From the NCBI GenBank assembly GCA_026692845.1, contig JAPLNM010000034.1:1-64000 (forward strand): a stretch of 64,000 nucleotides of DNA. The letters are read 5' to 3'. Origin of the DNA: Planctomycetota bacterium (GTDB lineage Bacteria; Planctomycetota; Planctomycetia; Pirellulales; Pirellulaceae). Shown here piece after piece: positions 1-7,953 of the stretch (the first letter of the stretch is position 1; each line of letters starts with the position of its first letter). Below the pieces are notes generated by a model. The model worked only from the letters and a program-made list of their open reading frames with translations, searched no databases and had not been told where the DNA came from. The translations under genes and the position numbers were made by a program.

Positions 1-193
1 CCTTGAGTAACGCTTCGAAGTCTTCAGGCTTCATTGGCTTGGTAGGCCTTACTACGCCATGTGTCTTCAAGCTGCCGTCGGGATTGACACCCTGCTGAAT
101 GATCTCAAGTCCTTCTGGAATGCTAATGACTTGATGAGGACTATTTTTCTTCACGTTTGGATCGGCTGGGTTGGTGTTGATGAAAATAGTGCA
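1..193 (-). pseudogene. Open reading frame remnant running off the left edge
   Basis: An open frame on the minus strand runs from just after a TGA (194-196) to the window edge without a stop. It encodes a hydrophilic segment containing NTNPADPN, SIPEGLEIIQQG and HGVVRPTKPMKPEDF. No ATG opens it; the first usable start would be an internal GTG. It overlaps, in another frame, the end of the truncated receiver-like ORF at 141-332, so it looks like the tail of a different gene joined by rearrangement or frameshift. I do not recognise the family. Its setting among other broken toxin/immunity-like pieces suggests the C-terminal part of an accessory protein; that is inference. Confidence 0.3.
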
Positions 194-332
194 TCATACC
201 GTGTTGAGCGATGAACGGTGGCGATGTGCGATAGCAAAGCAATCCGCAGCCATTCGCCGCAAGTATTGACTCAAAACGACCAATTCGATCTGAGTCGTCC
301 TCGAGCATTAAGACAATCGGTTTTCTGTTCAT
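141..332 (-). pseudogene. Truncated receiver-like (cREC-type) protein, N-terminal fragment
   Basis: The 63-residue ORF begins with a beta strand and acidic pocket, IVLMLEDDSDRIGRFESIL, and continues to about residue 43 in a way that resembles short stand-alone receiver-like proteins annotated as cyclic-phosphate-processing receiver (cREC) domains. Those are normally about 100 residues and carry a later LDHDL-type motif, which is absent here. After about residue 43 the sequence becomes basic and unrelated (HQHQPSRSKREEK), and another frame takes over. It starts 18 bases after the stop of the 351-629 ORF on the same strand, so the two were probably one transcription unit. I infer a decayed gene; the family assignment comes from remembered similarity and is moderate. 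Confidence 0.45.
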
Positions 333-350
333 TGCACACTCGCTTTAACG

Positions 351-629
351 TTAATTGTCTTCCCAAGGAGTTTCTGCTCCATCAGAGATTTCCATACATT
401 GTTGATTCAGGCAACTCCCAACTTCTGGCAGGCTTTCAGGCGTGAATTGATAGTGACCCGAGAGGTTGTCGTACATGGTGACAACCCCGTTTTCAATAGT
501 TATCTCTCCCGCACCAATCACAAGCTCGTCACCTCCTAGAACATCAGGATGGTTGTGGCCTTGGTGAGGTAAGATAAAAACGTGACCAGACGTATCGATA
601 ACATAGATATAGGTTCCAACCAACACCAA
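351..629 (-). pseudogene. Small protein with a toxin-tip-like SGHY motif, 5' end missing
   Basis: The 92-residue ORF contains YVIDTSGHVFILP, GAGEITIENGVV and NLSGHYQFTPESL. The pattern (short beta strands, then an 'ENGVV...N.SGHY' signature) resembles C-terminal domains I remember from RHS/polymorphic toxin proteins. The only start is a TTG at 629; the frame stays open upstream to a TGA at 672-674 with no ATG and no convincing ribosome-binding site. It is therefore probably the C-terminal remnant of a longer protein. The receiver-like fragment lies 18 bases downstream on the same strand, the usual toxin-then-immunity order. The translation is seen directly; the toxin link is inference. Confidence 0.4.
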
Positions 630-690
630 TCGGGCCAGAACTTTTCGGACCGCTATCTCAGCCCGCGCGCGTCAAAAATCCCTAACCTAG

Positions 691-710
691 TTCGAATCCT
701 ACCACCTCTG
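691..710 (+). other. Partial tRNA 3' end, candidate attachment-site (att) remnant
   Basis: TTCGAATCCTACCACCTCTG reads as the T-loop (TTCGAAT), the 3' strand of a T-stem (CCTAC), seven acceptor bases (CACCTCT) and a discriminator base. The preceding bases (CCTAG) do not pair with CCTAC and no D-arm or anticodon arm precedes it, so this is not a tRNA gene. It differs from the 3' end of the nearby tRNA-Ser after TTCGAATCCT, so it is not a copy of that gene. Integrases that use tRNA 3' ends leave such a direct repeat at the far end of the element. That orientation places the element to the left, where the broken genes are. Confidence 0.4.
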
Positions 711-890
711 CTGCAAAACCAACTGTTTTCCCTGGAAAAACGAAGGTTTCGAGGCGAATCTGGCGACTCACTGGACTGCTCATCAGGGGGCAAGGCAGCG
801 CACTAGAGTTGTTGATTTATTTGGGCAGCATGTGCAAGCATGCACGTGTATGGACGTGCAGGAAAGCCAAAGCAATTGGCCAGAAATGCG

Positions 891-917
891 AAAAACCCTA
901 GTAAAACCAGGGTTTTG
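891..917 (-). terminator. Intrinsic terminator of tRNA-Ser
   Basis: Read on the minus strand, an 8-bp perfect stem (AAAACCCT / AGGGTTTT; plus-strand arms 892-899 and 909-916) with a 9-base loop ends in a run of T. It lies 4 bases beyond the tRNA 3' end in the direction of transcription. Confidence 0.6.
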
Positions 918-920
918 CAG

Positions 921-1009
921 CGGAGAGGACAGGATTCGAACCTGCGGTAAGGAGTTAACCCTACGCCGAATTAGCAATCCGGTGCTTTAGACCACTCAGC
1001 CACCTCTCC
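921..1009 (-). tRNA. tRNA-Ser, anticodon GCU
   Basis: The minus strand folds as a class II tRNA. The 7-bp acceptor stem is GGAGAGG/CCTCTCC, followed by TG and a D-arm (GCTGAGTGGTCTAAAGC). The anticodon stem is CCGGA/TTCGG with loop TTGCTAA (anticodon GCT, plus-strand bases 973-975). A long variable arm has stem GTAGGG/CCTTAC, and the T-arm has loop TTCGAAT. The long variable arm and the G discriminator fit serine. CCA is not encoded. An intrinsic terminator follows at once. Confidence 0.95.
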
Positions 1010-1220
1010 CGATGCCTGTACTTATCGTCGGTTTTCTCCCCGGCGATCCAATAAAGACAAAACCATTTTTGCATGTTTTCGCCTTTTGGCAAGACGTTTC
1101 GAGCAAGAGGTTACGAGCTAGATTTTTACCGTGCACTATTTTTACCGTGAAACGGGCACTGCAAAATTTCACGAACCTACGAATCCGCAAGCAAACCTCA
1201 AAAAATGGGTCGATTGTTGG
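1010..1220. other. Upstream region of tRNA-Ser / downstream of DMT transporter
   Basis: No supported gene. A perfect 12-base direct repeat, ATTTTTACCGTG, occurs at 1122-1133 and 1138-1149, about 110-140 bases upstream of the tRNA on the minus strand. It is the only obvious structure in this stretch. Confidence 0.4.
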
Positions 1221-2306
1221 TCATCGAGGGCCGTCGAACTTCCCTTCGGTATCTGGATCTGCAACCGAGCCTCGATCGGGATACAACGCCACGACGTTGG
1301 CAAGCAAAATCAGAACTCCGCCACTTAGCAATCCCCAAGTAACCTGCTCGTTGGGGTACTCGATCCCAGAGAGCAACGAGAGCATGCCGGGAAGAAACAG
1401 TGCCCAACTCGACGCGAAAACCGGCTCTAAACTATAGATCACTGCGGCTTGTGCGGCCGTGACCGAGGGCTGGAATTTGTTCATCCAACCGAACGCAAGC
1501 AGCGAGCAAAGGACTGCTAGCCCCAAGAGCGAGATCAAAAAAATCGGACGCATCGAAAGACGCACCCAATCGAAAAACTCCATTCCCGGCACCCCGGTCT
1601 GCTCCTTGAACGATGTGCCCAAAATCAGACCCACCGTGATCCAGCCCAAAACCGATGCAGTCAAAAACATGCTCGGAGTGACCGCCACCGAATCGATTTT
1701 CTTGCCGTAATGATCGAGAAACAAAACCTGAAACGCAAAAAATACCGAGCCCAGGGTCGTGAGCGTATCGCCGATCGTCCAACGATCGGCTGCGTCAGTC
1801 GCCAAAGCGAAACCGCTCGGAGTTCGGACCACAAGCCCGGTGAGAATGACCACCCCTAGGACGGCCAACGCGATCCCGAGAACCATCCACTTCGTGGGGT
1901 ACTTGCGAAAGATCCAGGCTCCAAACAAGGGGGTAAACACGGCCGTCAGGCTCGTGAGAAATCCGCTGCGGGATGCAGGGATGCTCGCCAATCCGATGAC
2001 TTGAAGGACCAAACCGCAATAGAACATCACGCCGATGTAGAAACCTGCAAGCCATTCGCGAGGCGTCGCGCGTCGGACCAATGAGCTCCATACGAGGCAC
2101 AAAATCAGCAGCGCCAAGGTAAATCGCGTCGCGATCATCCAGGCTGATACCAGGACGCGGAAAACCGTGCTTTCGTGCTGAGGGGGAACCCCAAAATGCA
2201 GGTCGCTCATCTCGTTGAGTACCTTGACCACAGGAAACGAAAACCCCCACAATGCATTGACGACAATCAACGCGATTACGGGAACCCATGGAAACGATTT
2301 TGGCAT
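1221..2306 (-). CDS. DMT-superfamily (EamA) transporter
   Basis: A 361-residue integral membrane protein with two EamA-type halves. The first helix carries the family hallmark around WGFSFPVVK (residues 20-28). About ten hydrophobic segments follow, ending in a C-terminal segment (VTWGLLSGGVLILLANVVAL) and a short acidic tail. EamA proteins are secondary carriers of metabolites or amino acids in the inner membrane; the substrate cannot be read from sequence. An unusual hydrophilic stretch of about 25 residues (MSDLHFGVPPQHESTV) separates helices 1 and 2, making it longer than the usual 290-310 residues. It starts with ATG. A 14-base tandem duplication lies just upstream (2327-2354). Confidence 0.9.
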   Translation of the reverse strand: MPKSFPWVPVIALIVVNALWGFSFPVVKVLNEMSDLHFGVPPQHESTVFRVLVSAWMIATRFTLALLILCLVWSSLVRRATPREWLAGFYIGVMFYCGLVLQVIGLASIPASRSGFLTSLTAVFTPLFGAWIFRKYPTKWMVLGIALAVLGVVILTGLVVRTPSGFALATDAADRWTIGDTLTTLGSVFFAFQVLFLDHYGKKIDSVAVTPSMFLTASVLGWITVGLILGTSFKEQTGVPGMEFFDWVRLSMRPIFLISLLGLAVLCSLLAFGWMNKFQPSVTAAQAAVIYSLEPVFASSWALFLPGMLSLLSGIEYPNEQVTWGLLSGGVLILLANVVALYPDRGSVADPDTEGKFDGPR

Positions 2307-2378
2307 ACCGGTGCGATCTTTTTTGCGTGTCAGGCTCTGTGTGTCAGGCCCTAGGAGTCTAAGGAAAAATCGAGGGAA

Positions 2379-3212
2379 TCAGACTGGGTGACCAGCGGCC
2401 AGCCCGGCGCAACGGACCATCGTTTCCATGCTCGAAGTGAGAATCGTCTCGACGCCGGGCGAATAATCGAAGACCTCGACACTGACCCAACCGGAATACC
2501 GGATGTCATGCAATGCTTGGAATATCGGAGCTTGATCGACATCCCCCATGCCAGGCCCGAGCTTGTTCGGGTCGTTGGCATGGAAGTGAATCAGCAGGTC
2601 TGCATTGTCGCGTACGATCTGCTCGATCGCTTGCCCTTCGCTGCTCATGGCTTTGACGTCGAGGTGCAAACGGACATTGGGGCTGGCGATCGCTTCGATC
2701 ATCGTTCGAGCTTCGGATGCATGATTCAGAAAGTTCCCTTCCTGAGGCCCAAGTGGCTCGATGGCCAAGCGAACTTGGGCGGCCCGCAGATCCCCGGTAA
2801 GCTGTTCGAGGACATCGACGGCGTTGGCCATTGCTTGCTCATGCGTCATGGGGGGAACAAAGTTCCTTTGCATCGGCGAGCCGAGCACCATCAAATCGCC
2901 CCCGAGATCCGAGCACAGTTCGATCAAGCTTTTGAAGTAATCGGCCGTCTTGCTTCGGACCGACGCATCGTCGGTCGTCAGGTGGAAACCATCGGTTTTG
3001 GCCAAGAGCCAATGCAGGCCGATGATTTTGAGCCCCAAGTCTTCGACCATCGAGCGATACTCTCGACGGGTACTTTGAGAGATTTTTCGGCAATCGAGCC
3101 CCAAAGTAAACGGTGCGACTTCCACACCGCAGTACCCAAGCTTCTTGGCAAGGGCCAGTCCCTCGCGATGCGAGGTGCCTTCAAAGGTCTCGTTGCAAAT
3201 TGCGTACTTCAC
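2379..3212 (-). CDS. Sugar phosphate isomerase/epimerase family (xylose isomerase-like TIM barrel)
   Basis: A 277-residue soluble protein of the AP-endonuclease-2/xylose-isomerase-like barrel family. Candidate metal ligands appear in order: Glu in LAIEPLGPQ, Asp in LHLDVKAM, His in LIHFHAND and Glu in VSVEVFDYSPG. The N-terminal strand KYAICNETFEG is typical of the ketose epimerase/inosose-type branch. It starts at GTG with a GGAG ribosome-binding site 10 bases upstream. Members interconvert ketoses or act on sugar acids and cyclitols; the substrate is unknown. It is encoded just behind the DMT transporter on the same strand (about 70 bases apart), so the pair may handle one metabolite. Confidence 0.88.
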   Translation of the reverse strand: MKYAICNETFEGTSHREGLALAKKLGYCGVEVAPFTLGLDCRKISQSTRREYRSMVEDLGLKIIGLHWLLAKTDGFHLTTDDASVRSKTADYFKSLIELCSDLGGDLMVLGSPMQRNFVPPMTHEQAMANAVDVLEQLTGDLRAAQVRLAIEPLGPQEGNFLNHASEARTMIEAIASPNVRLHLDVKAMSSEGQAIEQIVRDNADLLIHFHANDPNKLGPGMGDVDQAPIFQALHDIRYSGWVSVEVFDYSPGVETILTSSMETMVRCAGLAAGHPV

Positions 3213-3537
3213 TTGGCGATGGCTCCGGTGCTGGTTGAGTGAGCGATTTGGTTCGTGGGCGATTTGTGCCAGCCATCTAATCAGCTAGTCGTCTGATTGT
3301 TAGGCTGGTCGGTAAGCAGATCGTCGGCCGGGTGTTTGTTCAGTCGTAGAACGATAAGGGGTTGAATTTTAGCCCTGGGGCCCGGCGTCTTGGACCCCAA
3401 AACAGGAAATGGCAATAGGAATTGCATGGGGCCCGACGGGTGATTTACTTTGGATAGGCGAAGAATTAGGATACACGGGCATCGTTTTGCTTCGGTCCCT
3501 TCCACAGTCCAATCCCTCCCAACAATAACGAACTGCC
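3213..3537. promoter_or_regulatory. Divergent intergenic region between isomerase and ThuA-PVC gene
   Basis: A 325-base spacer between divergent genes with no supported ORF. The 9-base string TGGGGCCCG occurs twice, about 50 bases apart (near 3375 and 3427), and may be a binding site. A TTTACT / TAGGAT pair with 17-base spacing upstream of the plus-strand gene is a weak promoter candidate only. Confidence 0.25.
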
Positions 3538-6500
3538 ATGCAATCGATTTCGTTTCGCAAAGGTCACTCGGCACATCGAACCCTAAAGCACCTTGCCATC
3601 GGCTTGCTATCAAGCAGTGGATTGATCCATGGGTTAGCGGCTTGTGCCTATGGCGCAGAGCCTACGGCACCGAAGAAGATCGTCTTTATCGCCGGGGGGC
3701 GAAGCCATGACTTTGGCTCCCATGAGCATTATGCTGGCTGCCGGATCCTTGCCGATACGGTCAAGAAGACGGTGCCTGAGGCCGAAGTCGAGATCCTTCG
3801 CAACGGTTGGCCTGCCGACGACTCTGCGTTGGACACCGCCGATGCGATCGTGATTTACTCCGACGGTGGCGGCGGCCATCCGTCGCTGCCGCATTTGGGC
3901 CGCATCGACAAGCAGACTTCAAGAGGGGCCGGTCTGGTATGCATCCATTATGCGGTCGAGGTACCTAAGGACCGCGGAGGGCCGGAGTTTTTGAATTGGC
4001 TCGGTGGTTATTTCGAGACGAATTGGTCGGTCAACCCGCATTGGACCGCCAAGTTCGACAAGCTTCCCGAGCATCCGATCACCCGTGGGGTGAAGCCTTT
4101 TGAAACGCGCGACGAGTGGTACTTTCACATGCGTTTCCGAGAGAATCTCCAAGGTGTCACGCCGATCCTTTCGGCGATTGCCCCGGAAAGCACGATGGAC
4201 CGACCCGATGGAGCCCACAGCGGCAACCCCGATGTTCGTCGCGCTGTGGCAAAGAAAGAGCCTCAGCATGTGGCATGGGCTAGTGAGAACCCCAATGGCA
4301 GCCGCGGGTTCGGCTACACCGGCGGGCACTTCCATTGGAATTGGGGTCGGACCGAACCGACTCGGTTGGTTTCCAATGCGATTCTTTGGGCAGCGCATAT
4401 CGATGTGCCAGCCCAAGGATCGATCATCGAGACGCGCTCGGCCAACGAGCTTGTCAAAGACCAAGACGAACCGGTTCCGGGAAACTTCAACCCGGCCGGA
4501 ATCGCCAAAGAGTTTGGGATTCCGATCGGCGAAAAATCCAGTGCAACCCCCAAGTCCAAGGGTCGGTTGCTTTTTAGTTCTCCGGTGCTCACGTCGAAAA
4601 CACCCGGTCATCGCGTGGATGCCGATGTGGATGTCCAGGGGGTCAAGAAGCTGTATATGGTCGTTTCGGCTGGCGAGGATGGATTCGCATGCGATTGGGC
4701 CGATTGGATCGAACCGGTTTTGATGACCAAGTCGGGTCAGATATCGCTTTTGGAGAAGAACTGGGTCTCAGCAAGCAGCGAGTGGGGGGAAGTTCGCAAG
4801 AACGCCAATGCAGGTGGAGGAGAGTTAAAGGTCCTCGATAAGGTAGTGCGCGGCATCGGTACGCATGCCAACAGCACGATTGTTTTCGATTTGCCCGAAG
4901 ACGCCTTGAGGCTCAAAGTCGGATGTGCATTGGATCAAGGGGGCGTGACGCAAAATGGCGGGGCCTCGACGACGGCCCAGTTTTACATCGCTGCCGAGGG
5001 ACTGCCGCCTGGGGTTGGGGCCAGTCAGCCACCGCTTGAGGGGCGCGCACCGGAGAATGCGGTTTCGGGACTGACGGTCGCCGACGGGGTTTCAGCAACG
5101 TTGGCAGCATCCGAGCCGATGCTCAAGAGCTTGACGAATCTGGATATCGACCATCGCGGGCGTGTATGGGTGTGCGAGGTGGTCAATTACCGCCGGCACA
5201 ATGGGCAGCGGCCCGAGGGGGACCGGATCTTGATCCTCGAGGACACCGATGGGGATGGGGTAATGGACAAGACCAAGGTCTTCTATCAAGGGCGTGACAT
5301 CGACTCGGCGCTTGGGATCTGCGTTCTAGGAAATCGCGTCTTGGTCAGCGCTGCACCTTATGTGTTCGAATTCATCGACAACGACGGCGACGACATTCCC
5401 GACAGCAAGCGGGCGATCTTGACCAACACCGGCGATCCCCAGCACGATCACTCGGTCCATTCGTTTGTTTTTGGTCCGGACGGTAAGTTGTATTTCAACT
5501 TTGGAAACACCGGACATCGCCTGTGCGATACCGAGGGCAAACCGATTTTGGACCGTTGGAACCGACCGATCGATGATTCGGGCAAGCCTTATCGCCAGGG
5601 GATGGTCTTTCGCTGCAATGAGGACTTGAGCGACATGGAGGTTCTGGGCCATAACTTCCGCAACAACTACGAGGCAGCGGTCGATTCGTTTGGAACGCTA
5701 TGGCAATCGGACAACGACGACGATGGCAACCGAGCCACTCGCATCAATTATGTGATGGAGTTTGGAAATTATGGTTATGTCGACGAGATCACCGGAGCGG
5801 GTTGGCAAAGCGAGCGGACCAATTGGGAATCGGAGATCCCAGAGAGGCACTGGCACCTGAACGACCCGGGCGTTGTTCCGACGATGCTGATCACCGGAGC
5901 TGGATCTCCGACGGGGATCACCGTCTACGAGGGAGAATTGTTGCCTGAGGTATTTCGCAATCAGGTCATCCATTGCGATGCGGGTCCGAATGTCGTGAGG
6001 GCTTATGTTACGGCAGCCGAGGGAGCGGGCTATTCGGCGAAAATTGAAAATCTCGCTGTAGGCGAAATCGACAAGTGGTTTCGGCCTGCCGATGTGGCCA
6101 CCGCGCCCGACGGATCGATGTTTGTTACCGACTGGTACGATCCAGGGGTTGGTGGACACAACATGCAAGATCTCGAGCGAGGGCGATTGTTCCGATTGGC
6201 TCCCGAGGGAAGCAAGTACGTCGTGCCCAAGTTCGATTTAAGCACCGCCAAGGGGGCCGTAGCCGCCTTGAGAAACCCATGCAACTCGGTTCGCTATATG
6301 GCTTATCAAGCTCTGATCCAGATGGGCAAGACCGCCCAAGAGGAGTTGCTTGGGATGTCCAAGGATTCGAATCCGCGGATGCGAGCCCGATCGCTCTGGT
6401 TGCTTGCAAAGCTCGACAGCGCGACGGCATTGGGGATTGCGGCCAAAGATAGCGATCCAAATGTACGGACGGTTGGAATACGATTAGCGCGTCAGGCGCG

Positions 6501-7953
6501 GATGGCGACGAAGGATTACTTGCCCGGTTTTCTGAAGGATCCATCGGTGGTGGTCTTGCGCGAGGCCGCCTTGGCATTGCGTGAGGATACCTCCGAGCAG
6601 ATGCCCGGTTACTGGGCAGAGCTAGCGAGTCGATTCGATGGAGAGGATCGATGGTACCTGGAAGCTTTGGGGATTGCCGCGACGGACCGTTGGAGCGATT
6701 GCTTGACGGCTTATCAAGGGCTACCCAAGGACGGGACGCTCACCGATGCGGCTCGATTGATCGCATGGCGGGGTCGCGGGTCGGTTGCATCGTCGATGCT
6801 AGGACCATGGCTAGGAGCCGAGGGGCTTGGGGGCAAGGAGCGACAAGCGTTGCTTCGCGCGACGGATTTCCTCAGCGGTGAGGATCGTCAGCGTGCCCTT
6901 AAGGCCTTGCTTGAGAACAAGGATTCCGCCTTGGTCATCGAGGGGCTATTGCGGATCGATGGCATCAACGTCAACGAGGATCCTCGGTTGGCCGACTTGG
7001 TACGTCAACAGGTCAAGAAGCTCGGCAACGATCCATCGCAATTGAAGTTGATCCAGCGGACGAAGCTCAGCGGGATGGGCGAGCATCTGCTCGGCCTAGC
7101 GACGGCTTGGGGAGCTTCGACGCAAGCATTGCAAGCGATGGATTTGGCGTTGGAGAGCGGCGCGGCCGAGTCACTTGGTAAGGAGCTCATGGTCCAAGAT
7201 CCCAGCGAGCGGGCCGTGGCCTTATCGAAGGTGCTTGCGTTAAGCAATCGCAAGGAAGCGATCGACCTTCAGAAGAAGCTCTTAGAGAGCAACGCAGTGG
7301 CCAAGAGCGTACGGGTCGAATCGGCCGTCGGGTTAGGACGCAACAAGTCCCACCATGGATATCTGATGGATTTGGCCAAAGCGGACCGATTGCCTGGCGA
7401 GAGCAAGTCCTTGTTGGGTCCGACGCTGCGGGCATCGGACAACGCACAGATCCAGCAAGCGGCCGAGCAGTTGTTCCCCATGGTCAAGACATCCCAGCAG
7501 CCTCTGCCACCGCTTGAGGAACTCGTCAAGAAGCGAGGCAATGCGGGCAATGGCAAGAGTGTTTATTTCGCTGCCGCGACATGTTCGCAGTGCCATATGG
7601 TAGGGACCGAGGGGAAGAACGTCGGTCCGAGCTTAACCGAGATTGGCAATAAGCTCACCCGTGAGGCGATGTATGTGTCGATATTGGCACCGAGCGCCGG
7701 GATCAGCCACAACTTTGAGGCTTATACGGCCCGGACCGACGATGGCGAGGTCATCACCGGTTTGTTGGTTTCGAAGACCGCCCAGGGGGTAGTAATCAAG
7801 GATTCCAAGGGGATCGAGCGCTCGATTGCGGCTAGTGAATTGGCGGAGATACAAAAGCAGGAGAAGTCGCTCATGCCAGAGAATCTGCAGGAGTTGATCA
7901 ACGAGCAGGAGTTGGTCGACGTGGTCGAGTATTTGATGACACTGCGCAAGTAG
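3538..7953 (+). CDS. ThuA / NPCBM / PVC-type haem dehydrogenase / HEAT / cytochrome c multidomain protein
   Basis: A 1471-residue secreted protein. Its N-terminal signal ends near ACAYGA (about residue 40). Domains in order: ThuA (about 46-285, KKIVFIAGG at the start); an NPCBM-like carbohydrate-binding domain (about 340-485, with GIGTHANS); the PVC-type membrane-bound dehydrogenase propeller (about 505-905, with calcium-loop-like DTDGDGVMD); a HEAT-like alpha-helical region (about 915-1300); and a C-terminal PVC haem domain with C1349-S-Q-C-H1353 and a late SLMPENL that could supply an axial Met. The architecture suggests a periplasmic sugar dehydrogenase passing electrons to its own c-type haem. 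Substrate is unknown. It starts at ATG and stands alone, between divergent and convergent neighbours. Confidence 0.93.
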   Translation: MQSISFRKGHSAHRTLKHLAIGLLSSSGLIHGLAACAYGAEPTAPKKIVFIAGGRSHDFGSHEHYAGCRILADTVKKTVPEAEVEILRNGWPADDSALDTADAIVIYSDGGGGHPSLPHLGRIDKQTSRGAGLVCIHYAVEVPKDRGGPEFLNWLGGYFETNWSVNPHWTAKFDKLPEHPITRGVKPFETRDEWYFHMRFRENLQGVTPILSAIAPESTMDRPDGAHSGNPDVRRAVAKKEPQHVAWASENPNGSRGFGYTGGHFHWNWGRTEPTRLVSNAILWAAHIDVPAQGSIIETRSANELVKDQDEPVPGNFNPAGIAKEFGIPIGEKSSATPKSKGRLLFSSPVLTSKTPGHRVDADVDVQGVKKLYMVVSAGEDGFACDWADWIEPVLMTKSGQISLLEKNWVSASSEWGEVRKNANAGGGELKVLDKVVRGIGTHANSTIVFDLPEDALRLKVGCALDQGGVTQNGGASTTAQFYIAAEGLPPGVGASQPPLEGRAPENAVSGLTVADGVSATLAASEPMLKSLTNLDIDHRGRVWVCEVVNYRRHNGQRPEGDRILILEDTDGDGVMDKTKVFYQGRDIDSALGICVLGNRVLVSAAPYVFEFIDNDGDDIPDSKRAILTNTGDPQHDHSVHSFVFGPDGKLYFNFGNTGHRLCDTEGKPILDRWNRPIDDSGKPYRQGMVFRCNEDLSDMEVLGHNFRNNYEAAVDSFGTLWQSDNDDDGNRATRINYVMEFGNYGYVDEITGAGWQSERTNWESEIPERHWHLNDPGVVPTMLITGAGSPTGITVYEGELLPEVFRNQVIHCDAGPNVVRAYVTAAEGAGYSAKIENLAVGEIDKWFRPADVATAPDGSMFVTDWYDPGVGGHNMQDLERGRLFRLAPEGSKYVVPKFDLSTAKGAVAALRNPCNSVRYMAYQALIQMGKTAQEELLGMSKDSNPRMRARSLWLLAKLDSATALGIAAKDSDPNVRTVGIRLARQARMATKDYLPGFLKDPSVVVLREAALALREDTSEQMPGYWAELASRFDGEDRWYLEALGIAATDRWSDCLTAYQGLPKDGTLTDAARLIAWRGRGSVASSMLGPWLGAEGLGGKERQALLRATDFLSGEDRQRALKALLENKDSALVIEGLLRIDGINVNEDPRLADLVRQQVKKLGNDPSQLKLIQRTKLSGMGEHLLGLATAWGASTQALQAMDLALESGAAESLGKELMVQDPSERAVALSKVLALSNRKEAIDLQKKLLESNAVAKSVRVESAVGLGRNKSHHGYLMDLAKADRLPGESKSLLGPTLRASDNAQIQQAAEQLFPMVKTSQQPLPPLEELVKKRGNAGNGKSVYFAAATCSQCHMVGTEGKNVGPSLTEIGNKLTREAMYVSILAPSAGISHNFEAYTARTDDGEVITGLLVSKTAQGVVIKDSKGIERSIAASELAEIQKQEKSLMPENLQELINEQELVDVVEYLMTLRK

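Larger units (their letters stand above)
630..920. other. Gene-poor stretch between element remnant and tRNA-Ser
   Basis: No credible coding sequence was found; the open frames here are basic, low-complexity shadows. The stretch holds a 20-bp tRNA-3'-end-like fragment (691-710), a perfect 7-bp-arm hairpin (TGCACGT, 841-847; ACGTGCA, 854-860) and the tRNA terminator (891-917). Confidence 0.6.

Noticed and set aside
141-700. CRISPR or toxin-antitoxin operon at the left edge
   Set aside because: No repeats with spacers and no intact toxin or antitoxin are present; only fragments resembling parts of such genes.
1012-1437. 141-residue plus-strand ORF antisense to the DMT transporter
   Set aside because: It is the shadow of the transporter's coding frame and has no family features.
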